From Prolixibacteraceae bacterium (GTDB taxonomy: Bacteria; Bacteroidota; Bacteroidia; Bacteroidales; Prolixibacteraceae), in contig JAFLKN010000015.1 in assembly GCA_019163175.1 (NCBI GenBank), positions 372,001-436,000 of the forward strand: DNA of 64,000 nucleotides, in the 5' to 3' direction. The position numbers and the translations under genes are program-made. Below the pieces are notes generated by a model. It worked only from the letters and a program-made list of their open reading frames with translations. It was not told where the DNA came from and did no database searches. Shown in pieces: positions 43,501 through 53,900 of this stretch; positions within the stretch are counted from its first letter, which is position 1, and each line of letters starts with the position of its first letter.

Positions 43501-46500
43501 GTGAATAAAGGATCTAGTCAGGAAACAAGGAAAAATATAGCGCTCCGGGAAGATTATATTCCAATAGACGAAAGATCTATGTTGGATCTGGTGAAATTTA
43601 CGCTCGATTTTTCAGAGGATATAAATTTTTATGGCCTCCAGAATACCAGGATTGATAACTGGAAATCTTTCTTACTCAACGATCCGGCCTTCATTCTCGC
43701 GGTAATAGCTACAACCAATATTAAGGAACTTCAACTAAATCCCGATGAGCAACCCGATAGCCTGAACTCTTCTGATCAGCATGAAATTATTAAAAGTAGA
43801 ACTTTAGAAATAATCGATGTGGTCACCAATTGGTACGAGTTATTAAAACGGTCGAACTACAATGGAATCCTGTCTTCCGAAATTGAAAAACTAAAAACTT
43901 ATTCGGAAAAGGTAAGTCTTTCATTGGCCAGTAATTTTCAGCAACCGGAATTTTTAAGGGAAGCTTACGATAACATTTTAGGAACTATTGTTTTTATCAG
44001 GGAAAAGGCATCTAAAAATTTTGAATCCGAAGTATTAAGCAGTTCGAGTCACTCTCCGCACATTGGCTTGTTGCTTTCGTTTTTCCGATTGTTCAAAAAT
44101 GTACAAAACGACCTTAATACCCTGACCAAAAAGCATCTGGATTATTACTACCTGAAAATACTTCAGCAGCAGAAAAGAAAGCTGGACCCCGGGTCTGCTC
44201 TTATTGGAATGCAGTTGCAGCGCGGAACCGAGGAATTTGTTATCAACGAGGGAGAAAAATGCGAATTCATTTTCGAAGGCAATCAGAAATATGCTTTTAC
44301 AACCAGTTCGTCAACGCATATAAACAAAGCTGAAATTTCAGACATAATTACACTTTACAAAAGCGACAACTATCCTTTCAGCTACGAGTTTGACGATGAT
44401 AATTTTTCGTTTAACGTTTTGTATGAAGCAGACATTCGAAAAGACGGCATAACCACCGAAATTACTGACTTGTCTGATTACCACAACTTCCCGGCAACAC
44501 TTGGTGAGGAAATCCGCAACGATTCGGATGAAAATAAAATCAGGCTAAGCAATGTGGGCATTCTGGTTAGCTCTCCGGCCTTGATTCTTGAGAACGGAAA
44601 ACAGGAAATTGATTTGACATTTAAGATCTCGCCGGCATCGTACAAGATGACCATGAAAATGTTCAAGCAACTGATTAATCAGGAGATTACCGAAGAGGTC
44701 GAGAAATCGAAAAGCGGGAAAAATTCGCTGGACGCCGAAAGAATTAAAAAACGAGTTATTACCCGGTTTTTCAACGAGGCTTTCGTAGTTTTTATAACCG
44801 ACCAGACCGGATGGAAAAGAATTGAAACCATCAGAACAAAAATAAATGATACTGAAACCACTCTAACTTTCAGTATTAAATTGAATTCAAGCCTCGACCG
44901 GCTCATTCCCTTAGATCGTAAAATTCATGTAGCAGAATTCGATTCGGAATGGCCCTGCATTAAATTGCTGCTCAACAACGAAACGCAGTATCATCCCTAT
45001 CAGATGCTCCGGAACATGGTCATCGACTATGTTTTTATAAAAGCTCAGGTATCTGAAGTCAGCAACTTGTTGTTGGCGAATTCGGCCGGAAATCTCGATC
45101 ATTCTATTCCATTTATGCCCTTTGGTCCAATTCCTACCGTCGGAAGTTATTTGCAAATCCAAAATCCGTTAATCCTTCAGAACAATCTATACAGTCTCGA
45201 ATTCTTTATCAACTGGGGTGGACTGCCGCAGACAATTAACGGGTTTAATGACTATTACAAAGCGTATCCAAATGAAATTGGAAACAATTCATTCAAAGCC
45301 CTCATCTCCCAAAACAGGAACTTGGTCAGAAATTCAGGAAAACAAGAACAACCGGAATTCGATCTTTTTGAGATGGAAAATGATTACCTGAAAAATGAAA
45401 AAACAATTTCGGTGATGCTTGATGATCTTGATTTTAAAAATCGGATCGATTTGTCGAAAAAGAATCTGGGTGAAACGGCCAATTCCATTTTTATAGTATT
45501 AACAAATCCGGTAGTTGCTTTTGGGCACCAGATATTTACCAATGTTTATGCTGAAGCAGCGCTGAACAACAGCAGATTTAAAAGGCGCCAAACCCAACTA
45601 CCCAATCTGCCATATACACCGGTTATTGAACGCCTGACAGCAAACTATACGAACACGGCCAAAGAGGTTATGTTGCGAAAACAGAACAACAATGCCAGCG
45701 ACATTAAATTGATTCACCTCTATCCGTTCGGGTATGTTCAGGTATTTCCGGGTTCTGTAAAGTCGCAAAGTTATTTATTGCCCCAAATTGAGCACAAGGG
45801 GAATTTACTTATTGGCATAAAACAGGTTAGCCCTGGCGATATCATCAGCATTGGTTTTGAGCTAATACATGCGGTATACATTCATACGGCTATTCAGGTG
45901 CCCGAAATTAGGTGGCAATATCTATCGAATAACGAGTGGATACCTCTTGAAGGCTTTCTGCTCGAAGATACTACTGATGGTTTAATAAAATCAGGAATTG
46001 TAAAAATTGAAATCCCCTATGCCATTCAATTCGACAACACGCGGCTTACTTCTGGAAAATTCTGGTTACGTGCGGCTTATGATGGCAAAGAAGATTTGAA
46101 TTCAAGAATAAAAAATGTGTTTACACAGGCAGTTTCACTCATCTCTGATCAATTCGTTCCGGTAACAACAAAACCATTAAGGCCTGACCAGAAAGTAGAG
46201 AAAGTAAGTTTTTCGGAATTGAAGGGGATTGGAAAAATTACAGGACCATTTGCCCTTGAAATAAACGGTCTGTACGAAAACGAAGAGTCTTTTTACAACC
46301 GCGTTAGTGAACAATTGAGGCACAAAAACAGGGCAGTTACCAATTGGGATGTTGAACGGCTTATTCTCGACAAATTCAAAAATATTGAGAAAGTTAGGGT
46401 ATATGGCCGGAACAAATACCCGCGTGAGTTAGTCAAAGGAAGCACCATGCAAATTGTACTGATCCCTAAAAATAACATAGATGATGGCATGAAGAGGCGA

Positions 46501-47046
46501 AACAATAAAGTTGACTACGATACGCTGATTGAAGTGAAAAAGTACATAGCTAAAATGGTTTCTCCCTATGTTCATATTGAAGTTTCGAATCCGGTTTATG
46601 AGCAATTAAAGGTAAGATGCCGTGTTAAATTTAACGATTACCAGAAAAGAGGCTCACTTCGAAACCGTCTTAATAACGAATTAATCAACTACTTATCTCC
46701 TGATATTGAAAACTCATTCATTGAAAAAGGATTTGATGAATCGATTTCGAAAAATGAAATTTTAAATTTCATTGAAAGCCGGCCTTATGTAGAATTTGTA
46801 ACTCAGTTTTCGGTACTGCAATTGGTCGAGGTGCAGGGCAAATACAGAATAATTGATACCGCAAAAGTTGGGGAAATCAGAGAACTTCAGACTATATCGC
46901 CTTATGCCATTTTAACATCTGCACAACAGCACCACCTCGAAGTCATCCATGATGAAATATCACACATACCTGAAGTTTCGGGTGTTGGCGATTTATCTAT
47001 TGAATCGGACTTTGTAATTAGTGACGATAACGGAAAATATAACTAA
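43501..47046 (+). CDS. Baseplate J-like wedge protein (gp6/Afp11-like)
   Basis: This large baseplate wedge protein has 1181 residues. It starts with GTG at 43501, because no ATG lies near the beginning of the conserved N-terminus (NKGSSQETRKNIALREDYIP). The N-terminal half (about 1-700) is the large adhesin- or scaffold-like part. The C-terminal baseplate J signature lies at about 930-1181: NEESFYNRVSEQLRHKNRAV, TNWDVERLILDKFKNIEKVR, EVKKYIAKMVSPYVHIEVSN and YEQLKVRCRVKFND. It pairs with the second large protein at 47964-50948 to form the wedge heterotrimer in related systems. A fibre-like gene lies between them. Confidence 0.88.
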   Translation: MNKGSSQETRKNIALREDYIPIDERSMLDLVKFTLDFSEDINFYGLQNTRIDNWKSFLLNDPAFILAVIATTNIKELQLNPDEQPDSLNSSDQHEIIKSRTLEIIDVVTNWYELLKRSNYNGILSSEIEKLKTYSEKVSLSLASNFQQPEFLREAYDNILGTIVFIREKASKNFESEVLSSSSHSPHIGLLLSFFRLFKNVQNDLNTLTKKHLDYYYLKILQQQKRKLDPGSALIGMQLQRGTEEFVINEGEKCEFIFEGNQKYAFTTSSSTHINKAEISDIITLYKSDNYPFSYEFDDDNFSFNVLYEADIRKDGITTEITDLSDYHNFPATLGEEIRNDSDENKIRLSNVGILVSSPALILENGKQEIDLTFKISPASYKMTMKMFKQLINQEITEEVEKSKSGKNSLDAERIKKRVITRFFNEAFVVFITDQTGWKRIETIRTKINDTETTLTFSIKLNSSLDRLIPLDRKIHVAEFDSEWPCIKLLLNNETQYHPYQMLRNMVIDYVFIKAQVSEVSNLLLANSAGNLDHSIPFMPFGPIPTVGSYLQIQNPLILQNNLYSLEFFINWGGLPQTINGFNDYYKAYPNEIGNNSFKALISQNRNLVRNSGKQEQPEFDLFEMENDYLKNEKTISVMLDDLDFKNRIDLSKKNLGETANSIFIVLTNPVVAFGHQIFTNVYAEAALNNSRFKRRQTQLPNLPYTPVIERLTANYTNTAKEVMLRKQNNNASDIKLIHLYPFGYVQVFPGSVKSQSYLLPQIEHKGNLLIGIKQVSPGDIISIGFELIHAVYIHTAIQVPEIRWQYLSNNEWIPLEGFLLEDTTDGLIKSGIVKIEIPYAIQFDNTRLTSGKFWLRAAYDGKEDLNSRIKNVFTQAVSLISDQFVPVTTKPLRPDQKVEKVSFSELKGIGKITGPFALEINGLYENEESFYNRVSEQLRHKNRAVTNWDVERLILDKFKNIEKVRVYGRNKYPRELVKGSTMQIVLIPKNNIDDGMKRRNNKVDYDTLIEVKKYIAKMVSPYVHIEVSNPVYEQLKVRCRVKFNDYQKRGSLRNRLNNELINYLSPDIENSFIEKGFDESISKNEILNFIESRPYVEFVTQFSVLQLVEVQGKYRIIDTAKVGEIRELQTISPYAILTSAQQHHLEVIHDEISHIPEVSGVGDLSIESDFVISDDNGKYN

Positions 47047-47055
47047 CATATAGTG

Positions 47056-47949
47056 ATGAGAAATTCAAACAACATTACTGATAGAAAAAAGCTCAAAGAA
47101 TTTTTCAAAAAAGGAAATCTTCCGGGTGAAAGCGCATTTATAAAGCTTATCGATTCCACTTTTAATATTGCCGACGACAAGCTTGACATTAACCAGGACG
47201 GGTTGATGATTTATCCTTCTGAAAATGGGAAAGATAAACTTCTGAGTTTTTTTGAAGATCGGGACGATACCGATGCCACCTGGGTAATGTTCATTTCGAA
47301 GAAAGAAAACGGCGGAATTTCAATCAATCAGATTAACCAATCAAAAGACAACGATAATTCAACTGAAGAGCAACTTCGACCGCCTGCATTCTTTATCGAG
47401 AAAAACAGCGGAAAGGTTGGCTTGGGGAAAGATTCTCCTGATCAACTGTTGGACGTAAACGGATTAATAGCGTCGCAGGGAAGAGTGGGAACTTTCTGTG
47501 AAGGACACGTGGAAGCAGATGGTGATTGGCACAATGTGTTTGACACCAAATTAGGCCTGCATGGCTGTAATGCCTACGAAATAATGGCTTATGCTGAAGG
47601 AGCCAGTGGCGAGGGCAAGTACTCCTTAATGCATGCCATTGCAATCAGTACATTGGGAAACTCAAGACCAAAGATTTCAAAAACCAGAGCACACCATGGC
47701 AAATGGTGGAACAAAATTGACATTCGCTGGGAATCGAGGCCATCCAGAATAGCAGAGGAATCCGGAAATAAAAAGAAGGTATTCTTCCTGACCCGCTGGT
47801 GGCGATCATTTCAAGGATGGCTGGAGCAAAAAGATACCGACAAATACAATCTGCAAATAAGAACAAAAAGCAATTACGGCGACGGCATTAAGTTGTATTT
47901 CAAAGTTTCTGTATTGTGGAATTCCGATTTTATCAAAACCGTTAAATGA
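47056..47949 (+). CDS. Fibre-like eCIS protein
   Basis: The ATG at 47056 (MRNSNNITDRKKLKEFFKKG) gives 297 residues; a GTG lies one codon upstream. After a small helical N-terminus, the protein carries the tail-fibre/spike-type motif SGKVGLGKDSPDQLLDVNGL followed by IASQGRVGTF (about 118-147). This is the sequence that introduces fibre or adhesin heads in phage tails. The remaining about 150 residues (GDWHNVFDTKLGLHGCNAYE, RAHHGKWWNKIDIRW, KYNLQIRTKSNYGDGIKLYF) would form the distal domain. No long fibre or chaperone gene is present, so this may be the whole receptor-binding element. Placed between the two wedge genes. Confidence 0.68.
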   Translation: MRNSNNITDRKKLKEFFKKGNLPGESAFIKLIDSTFNIADDKLDINQDGLMIYPSENGKDKLLSFFEDRDDTDATWVMFISKKENGGISINQINQSKDNDNSTEEQLRPPAFFIEKNSGKVGLGKDSPDQLLDVNGLIASQGRVGTFCEGHVEADGDWHNVFDTKLGLHGCNAYEIMAYAEGASGEGKYSLMHAIAISTLGNSRPKISKTRAHHGKWWNKIDIRWESRPSRIAEESGNKKKVFFLTRWWRSFQGWLEQKDTDKYNLQIRTKSNYGDGIKLYFKVSVLWNSDFIKTVK

Positions 47950-47963
47950 TTTAAATAAAACTG

Positions 47964-50948
47964 ATGGAAAAATCGGCAAGCTTTTCAGGTAAGGAAATCG
48001 AAAACGTAAGTATGAATTTTTCAGAGTTACGCAAAAAAGGTCTGGAATACATTCAGGATTTAAGTGGCGACATTTGGACTGATTACAATTCACACGATCC
48101 GGGTGTTACCATTCTGGAACAATTGTGCTATTCACTTACCGACCTTGCGCTCCGAACTTCTTTACCAGTCGAAGACCTTTTAATTTCAGGAAAAGATGTT
48201 CCGCTCAATCTGGAAAAAAACGCCTTTCTTCCTGCGCCTTCCATCTTAAGTTCCCTCCCGGTAACTACTGATGACATCCGGAAAATGATCATCGATAAGT
48301 TTGATGAAATTCAGAATGTCTGGATAACGATAAAAGAAAACGTTGGCTATGAGGAGGCTCTAAGAGGCATTAACCAGATTGAAATTCTACCGAAAATAAA
48401 TTTCCTGAACGCCGTTAATGCCAACCCCGAGAAAAAGCCTGAATTTTTACTTCGAGTCAACAATTTCCTCAATGAAAACCGAAATATCGGTGAATATTTT
48501 GAAGATGCTCTTTTGCTCGAACCACAGGAGATTGATATCCGTTTCAACGTTTACATTACTGAAGATACAGACTTGGAAATAACCATAGCCCGACTCTTTC
48601 TGCAGCTGCTTGAATACGTGTACATCCCTCTGCAAATAAGCAGTCTGACTGAGATGGAAGACGCCGGCTACAGCATGGAAGAAACGTTTTCGGGACCTAA
48701 ACTGATGAGGGGATTTATTAAAGACGACATCCAAAAAAAGCGCTTAAAAACAATTCATGTTGAATTGGTTCAAAAGGTACTTTCGAAAGTTGATGGTATT
48801 GTTCGATGTGAGGTAGAGCCTTTCAGCATTGATGGTAAAAGCTGTTTGGAGATTCCTGCAGAATACGGCAAATTCTTCCATTTGCTTCAAATTGATCAGT
48901 CAACGAATTTTATCGACAACAGATTTGACCGCATTTACAAGAACATGACCATATTCATCAATGACAAGGCATTAGCCGTACTCAACAAACATCGGATAAA
49001 CAGTTTATTTTCTGAAATATGGTCGAAAAAGTACAGAGCGTATTCACTCGAAGGTTCGTTAACCGAGTTCTTAACGAATAAAATAAAAGGCACTTACCGG
49101 AATCCTGACGAGTACTATTCCCTGCAAAGGCATTTCCCTTTAATCTACGGAATTGGAGAGAACGGAATGTCGAAAAATGAACCGGAAGAAAGACAAGCCA
49201 GGGCATTGCAGTTAAAGGCCTATCTGATGTTGTTCGAGCAACATTTAGCCAATCATTTGGCTCAACTCGGAAACCTCAACGAATTCTTTAATATCCATTT
49301 CAGGAACGGAAATGGAAAGACATACTTTACGCAATGGATGAATTCGGTTCCTCAAATGGAAAAACTGGCTTCGGGGAATATTTCGGACATTGAGGAATCC
49401 CTGGAGCAAAAAGAAATTTATTACAATCGCAAAAGCCGAATCTACAATCACCTGTTGGCCCGATTTGGAGAAGACATTAGCGATATCCCTTGGAAAGTTT
49501 CCCGTCGCCTAAATCTAATCCGGAATGACGATGAATTCAATCGGGTTCTTCTCCAACACAAGTCCAATTTCTTACAGCATCTGGAGCAACTCACATATTT
49601 CAGAACCCGGGGAGAATACTTTGAGGTGAAGGGGATGAAAGATGGAAACCCTGCATACACGCTTGCTCCGTCGGGACTGGAAAAAATAGTATTAGCTAAG
49701 ACCGGCATTCCTGAAAGACAGGAACGCTTTCTGGTTCCTGAATTTTTAGAATCGACCAAACAATTGCCTGAGGAAATAGAAGTCCAAAATGAAATTGAAA
49801 ATGTTAGCCGGGATTTCAGACAAGTATTGCCTCATGAGCTAAACCCCTCTTACACTAAAGTAAGTTTTATAAATATTCCGCAATCCATATTTAAAAAACT
49901 AGATTTCAATGCTTTATACAAATCAACACTGAGCCTGAAAAATTACCGAATATCAACCAACACTGTGGCAAATGGCAAAGTGCAGGTATTGTTTCAGAAA
50001 GAAAAGGACAAGTGGGTAAATCTGTTCTCCAGCCCGATTGAAGAAAAAGCCATTCAGAAAATTTCACACATTATAAACTTCTTTATAGCTCAAAACCAGA
50101 ATTCAGAAGGACTTTATATAGTCGATCATATTTTACTGAGGGACATTTTAACAGGCAGCAAATACGGCTTTAAGTTTATTGATTATGATTTGAGAAAAGA
50201 TGAGGAAAGCGAAACTAAGCCCGAGGAACCTCAGGATGTTCTTTACAATGAAGATGACTATATTCTATTCCAGACCATTGACGAACAATCGTGGTGCAAA
50301 TCGGAGGAAGAAAGAAATAACCGCATCATTCAATTCTATAGTTTAGCAAAAGCCCGATGTTCGTATCGTCCGGAAGGCGACAACTGGGCAATTAAAGACA
50401 CTAAAGGAAGAATAATTGCAAGCTGCAAACCCGGTGTACACAACCATGAAACCAGCGATGACGAATTAACCAACCTCCGCAAAAAAACAAGAAGTATTAT
50501 TCAGCTTTTTAATGGCTCCAAAAAGACAAACGGAAGATTGCGGTTCAAGGAAGTGGAGAAAATACGGGCAAAAGGAAGTCTGGAAACCGGAAGCAATCAT
50601 TACGGACAACGACGGCTGGTTTTTCAAAGAAAGCTTTCGAACGGAGAAATAATCGACGAAGACTTTTTTAACATGATGATCACTGTTCTTTTGCCCGACT
50701 GGCCTGCACGATTTCAGACTGAGCGCATTAAAGATTACGTTTCCGACCTGATTTACGAAAGGCTGCCATCACACATCAGCAATGATATTTTGTGGGTTGA
50801 TGCCCCAAAACTAAAGCAGTTTGAAGAAAAGTACCACCTGTGGCAACAACTTAGGCTGCAATCTAAAAATAGCGGAATACCATCAGACGAAGTTCGTGCT
50901 GCAGCATTGGAAGTCTATCATACAATCATGGAATTCAAAAAGATTTAA
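47964..50948 (+). CDS. Second large baseplate wedge protein (gp7/Afp12-like)
   Basis: The protein has 994 residues and no signal peptide. The N-terminal motif FSELRKKGLEYIQDLSGDIW, followed by TDYNSHDPGVTILEQLCYSL and TDLALRTSLPVEDLL (about 20-70), is the signature of large wedge proteins of eCIS, which automated annotation often leaves unnamed. A second conserved-looking stretch is PEERQARALQLKAYLMLFEQ, then HLANHLAQLGNLNEFF (about 411-446). The C-terminal half is charged and probably forms the outer arm of the baseplate. It starts 14 bp after the fibre-like gene, and the tape measure gene follows after 2 bp. A role in linking baseplate and fibre is inferred from Afp12. Confidence 0.82.
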   Translation: MEKSASFSGKEIENVSMNFSELRKKGLEYIQDLSGDIWTDYNSHDPGVTILEQLCYSLTDLALRTSLPVEDLLISGKDVPLNLEKNAFLPAPSILSSLPVTTDDIRKMIIDKFDEIQNVWITIKENVGYEEALRGINQIEILPKINFLNAVNANPEKKPEFLLRVNNFLNENRNIGEYFEDALLLEPQEIDIRFNVYITEDTDLEITIARLFLQLLEYVYIPLQISSLTEMEDAGYSMEETFSGPKLMRGFIKDDIQKKRLKTIHVELVQKVLSKVDGIVRCEVEPFSIDGKSCLEIPAEYGKFFHLLQIDQSTNFIDNRFDRIYKNMTIFINDKALAVLNKHRINSLFSEIWSKKYRAYSLEGSLTEFLTNKIKGTYRNPDEYYSLQRHFPLIYGIGENGMSKNEPEERQARALQLKAYLMLFEQHLANHLAQLGNLNEFFNIHFRNGNGKTYFTQWMNSVPQMEKLASGNISDIEESLEQKEIYYNRKSRIYNHLLARFGEDISDIPWKVSRRLNLIRNDDEFNRVLLQHKSNFLQHLEQLTYFRTRGEYFEVKGMKDGNPAYTLAPSGLEKIVLAKTGIPERQERFLVPEFLESTKQLPEEIEVQNEIENVSRDFRQVLPHELNPSYTKVSFINIPQSIFKKLDFNALYKSTLSLKNYRISTNTVANGKVQVLFQKEKDKWVNLFSSPIEEKAIQKISHIINFFIAQNQNSEGLYIVDHILLRDILTGSKYGFKFIDYDLRKDEESETKPEEPQDVLYNEDDYILFQTIDEQSWCKSEEERNNRIIQFYSLAKARCSYRPEGDNWAIKDTKGRIIASCKPGVHNHETSDDELTNLRKKTRSIIQLFNGSKKTNGRLRFKEVEKIRAKGSLETGSNHYGQRRLVFQRKLSNGEIIDEDFFNMMITVLLPDWPARFQTERIKDYVSDLIYERLPSHISNDILWVDAPKLKQFEEKYHLWQQLRLQSKNSGIPSDEVRAAALEVYHTIMEFKKI

Positions 50949-50950
50949 GA

Positions 50951-53900
50951 ATGAGAAAAGCGAGTCAAAATATTATTCACCGTGCATCTTTCAATTTCGA
51001 ATATGCAACATCTGCCTCGGCGGCAAGGTCTAATATTTTGATCGAAAACATGTTCAATTCGCGCATTTTACCTGAGCTTCAAAAGGCAATTTCCAATCAA
51101 ATTCCTGAAGGTTTGCTAATTGAGTTGTCGAAACTGGAAATTAACATTGGGACCATCAATGAAAAGGACATTGCAAACAATCTCGCCGAACGAATTAGTA
51201 GATCACTGGAAGACGCGCTAAAAAACACAGCAAGTTTTGGAAAGTACGATCTGCTAAATGGCAACGATTTAGAAAAGAAAAACACAGGTAATTTGCTGCT
51301 TGAAATCCTAGATATCTATTTTCAGAAAGGATATTTCCTCTTCGGAATCGACAATTCGGGATCGATTGATGAACTCGTAAAAAATGCCATTGAAAACCAT
51401 AGAAAAGAATTCATCGATATCCTTCTAAAATACCGGCGACATGATTCTATTCTTAAAAGAGTTGCATTCAGCTTAAATCCCGAAACTTTTGATTTGATTT
51501 TGTTTGCCCTTGAACCTACCCATGTAAAATGGATCATTGATTTCAGGCAAATACTTTTGGGCACACGCAGGCGAGCAAATCTGAACCAATTAAGTGCCGA
51601 TGAATTTGCCCAAACAGTAAATTATTTAGTCCTCCGCTTTTTACTAAATAATGCAGGGCCGGAGTTCAGTAAAACAAATTTTGCTGAATCAATTTTATCT
51701 GAGCTGTTCACCAGTTTAAATATCGAAGTCCAACGATTTGCCGGAACATTAAAAAGCACAGACGAACCTCTTGTCGCCTTAATTCGGAAGAGCTTATTGA
51801 AAGTTAACGGGAAAAACCCATTGGTGCTTCCTGAGCTACTAAATATGGAAATCGGCCAACTTCTGGAAATCCTGAATACGGGAAACTCTCAGAATAAAAC
51901 GATGACCAAAGAATTGCTGAAGAATTCGCTTGTTCTGGCACTCCGGGATACAGAAAAAAGAAAGCTGTTGGTTGAAAAGCTTAACAAATCAGGTGTCCGG
52001 GTGATTTTTGAATTACTCTCCAATCGAGATGCGGAGGCGATTTTTGATCTCATCAGCTCTTTCACCACTGAATTTATTTCAGCCACAGCATTGAACGAAA
52101 TGGCATTGAAATCAGCTGCTTACCTAAGCCAAAATACTGTCAGGTCGTTAAATACGGAAGAGTTTGTCCTTTTCTTGCTGTATGCTGCCCGGCTCGACGT
52201 CTCAAAAACGGCACACTCAACTTCATTTAAGAGTTTTATTAAGGCACAGAAAAATATCGATCTTAAAAAAATACGGACCTTGCTTTTTGATGAAGACCTG
52301 AATCCTGAAATTTCCGACATCAAAAACCTACTACTGAAAACTGAGAATCAAACGGTTGTTCCTAATCCGGAAGAATACCTGATCATACCGAAAAGAAAAA
52401 TAATTGGGTATTTCCTTTATTCAGGCCAGCTTCCTGATGCCTACTATGATTTAAGTCGTCGCGATCTGCAAACAATTTTCGAAGAATTAATTGATCTGAA
52501 AGATGATTTCCTGACCAGACAATTTCATCAGTCAGAAGATCCGTTGAGTTTGATTGAAAGGCTAAACGCGTTAACAGCCAACGCCTCCGCGGATGAATTA
52601 GAAGCCTATCTCATTCATTACTTTAAAAAGGAATTTGATCTTCTTTCCAAACTTATGGCTCACGCCAGACAACACTTTCCGGTTGGATTTAGTCACCAAA
52701 ACGATTCGCAATCGAGCGTTGAAATACTGATTTCGGCACTGGCAAAAAGCAAGGGCGGTCGTTTGCCTGAGCTATTTCTTTTATCCGTCGTTGAAGAATT
52801 GAGCAATTCGTCTGGCATTGATTCCGACAAGTTTATTCACTCCTTGTTGTCGGATTCAGACATCCCAAAAATTGGCTTGCTGCTGAATAATGGAAATACC
52901 GGAACTGAAATTAACGAAATACTCGAAAGGAATTTTAAACAGCTTGCCAAGGCTTTTTATTCGGGCGGTGACCTAAATGAACCAATCCAACGCATTGCAT
53001 TTTATTTTCAGATCGACGATAAGTCCTTTCTTGATTACCTGCTGAAAAATCCCAAATCTCTTTCGCTGGTGCACGCCCTGTTTAAATCGCGCATGAATGA
53101 GCGTTTGTGGAAACGTATTGAAATTGCGTTATCATCCAGACCTGAACTCAGCCTTAAATTCCAGAAACTTCAGCAGCAATCGGCGAATGCATTCAGGAAA
53201 ATGGAGGAAGCAGAATTTGACCTGACTAAAGCTTTTAGCCATCTCAATACTTCGTCACCGCAAGATTTTAGCGCATTTTTGACTTTGCTGCTGAATGACG
53301 CCGTGCTACTCGAAAAATTTAGTTCAAGTTCAAAAGATATTAAGTTCCTTTTGAATTTCAGTATTGGCAATAAATCAGCAATAAACCAGCTGAACCATTT
53401 GCTGCAAAAGCTAAAAGCTGTTGGTAAAGAGGAACTCTTTTATTCGATTTTGGAACAAATGAAATCGTCCAATTCCTCAGAGCTTGATGCATTCGCAGGT
53501 TTTTGGCAGGATGAAAAAGTGATGATATTCACTGCGTCCGGAGAGGAAAATCAAAATCCAACAAAACAAACAGATCAGAATTTATCCATTCTACGATTTT
53601 ACGCGCAAAATGGCTTTTTCCCGTGGTGGGCCAGCAATATTTCTTTACCGGAATTAATTTCAGGATTAGCACAAATTAGCCGGCTTCACCCCGCTATTTT
53701 TGAAAATTCTTTTCTCTGGCTCGAAAAAGAAGAGTCCCTTCTGGAATTGCGAAGTGCAAAAATTTCCGAATCAGAGCTTGTAGCATTTGGCCAGTTGTTT
53801 ACCAATCACCCTGAAATGCAAGCTGCATGGAAGAAAATAAACAAGAAGAATAGTGAAACTACCCATTTAAAACATGATGAAAAAGCGAATCAGTGGAGAG

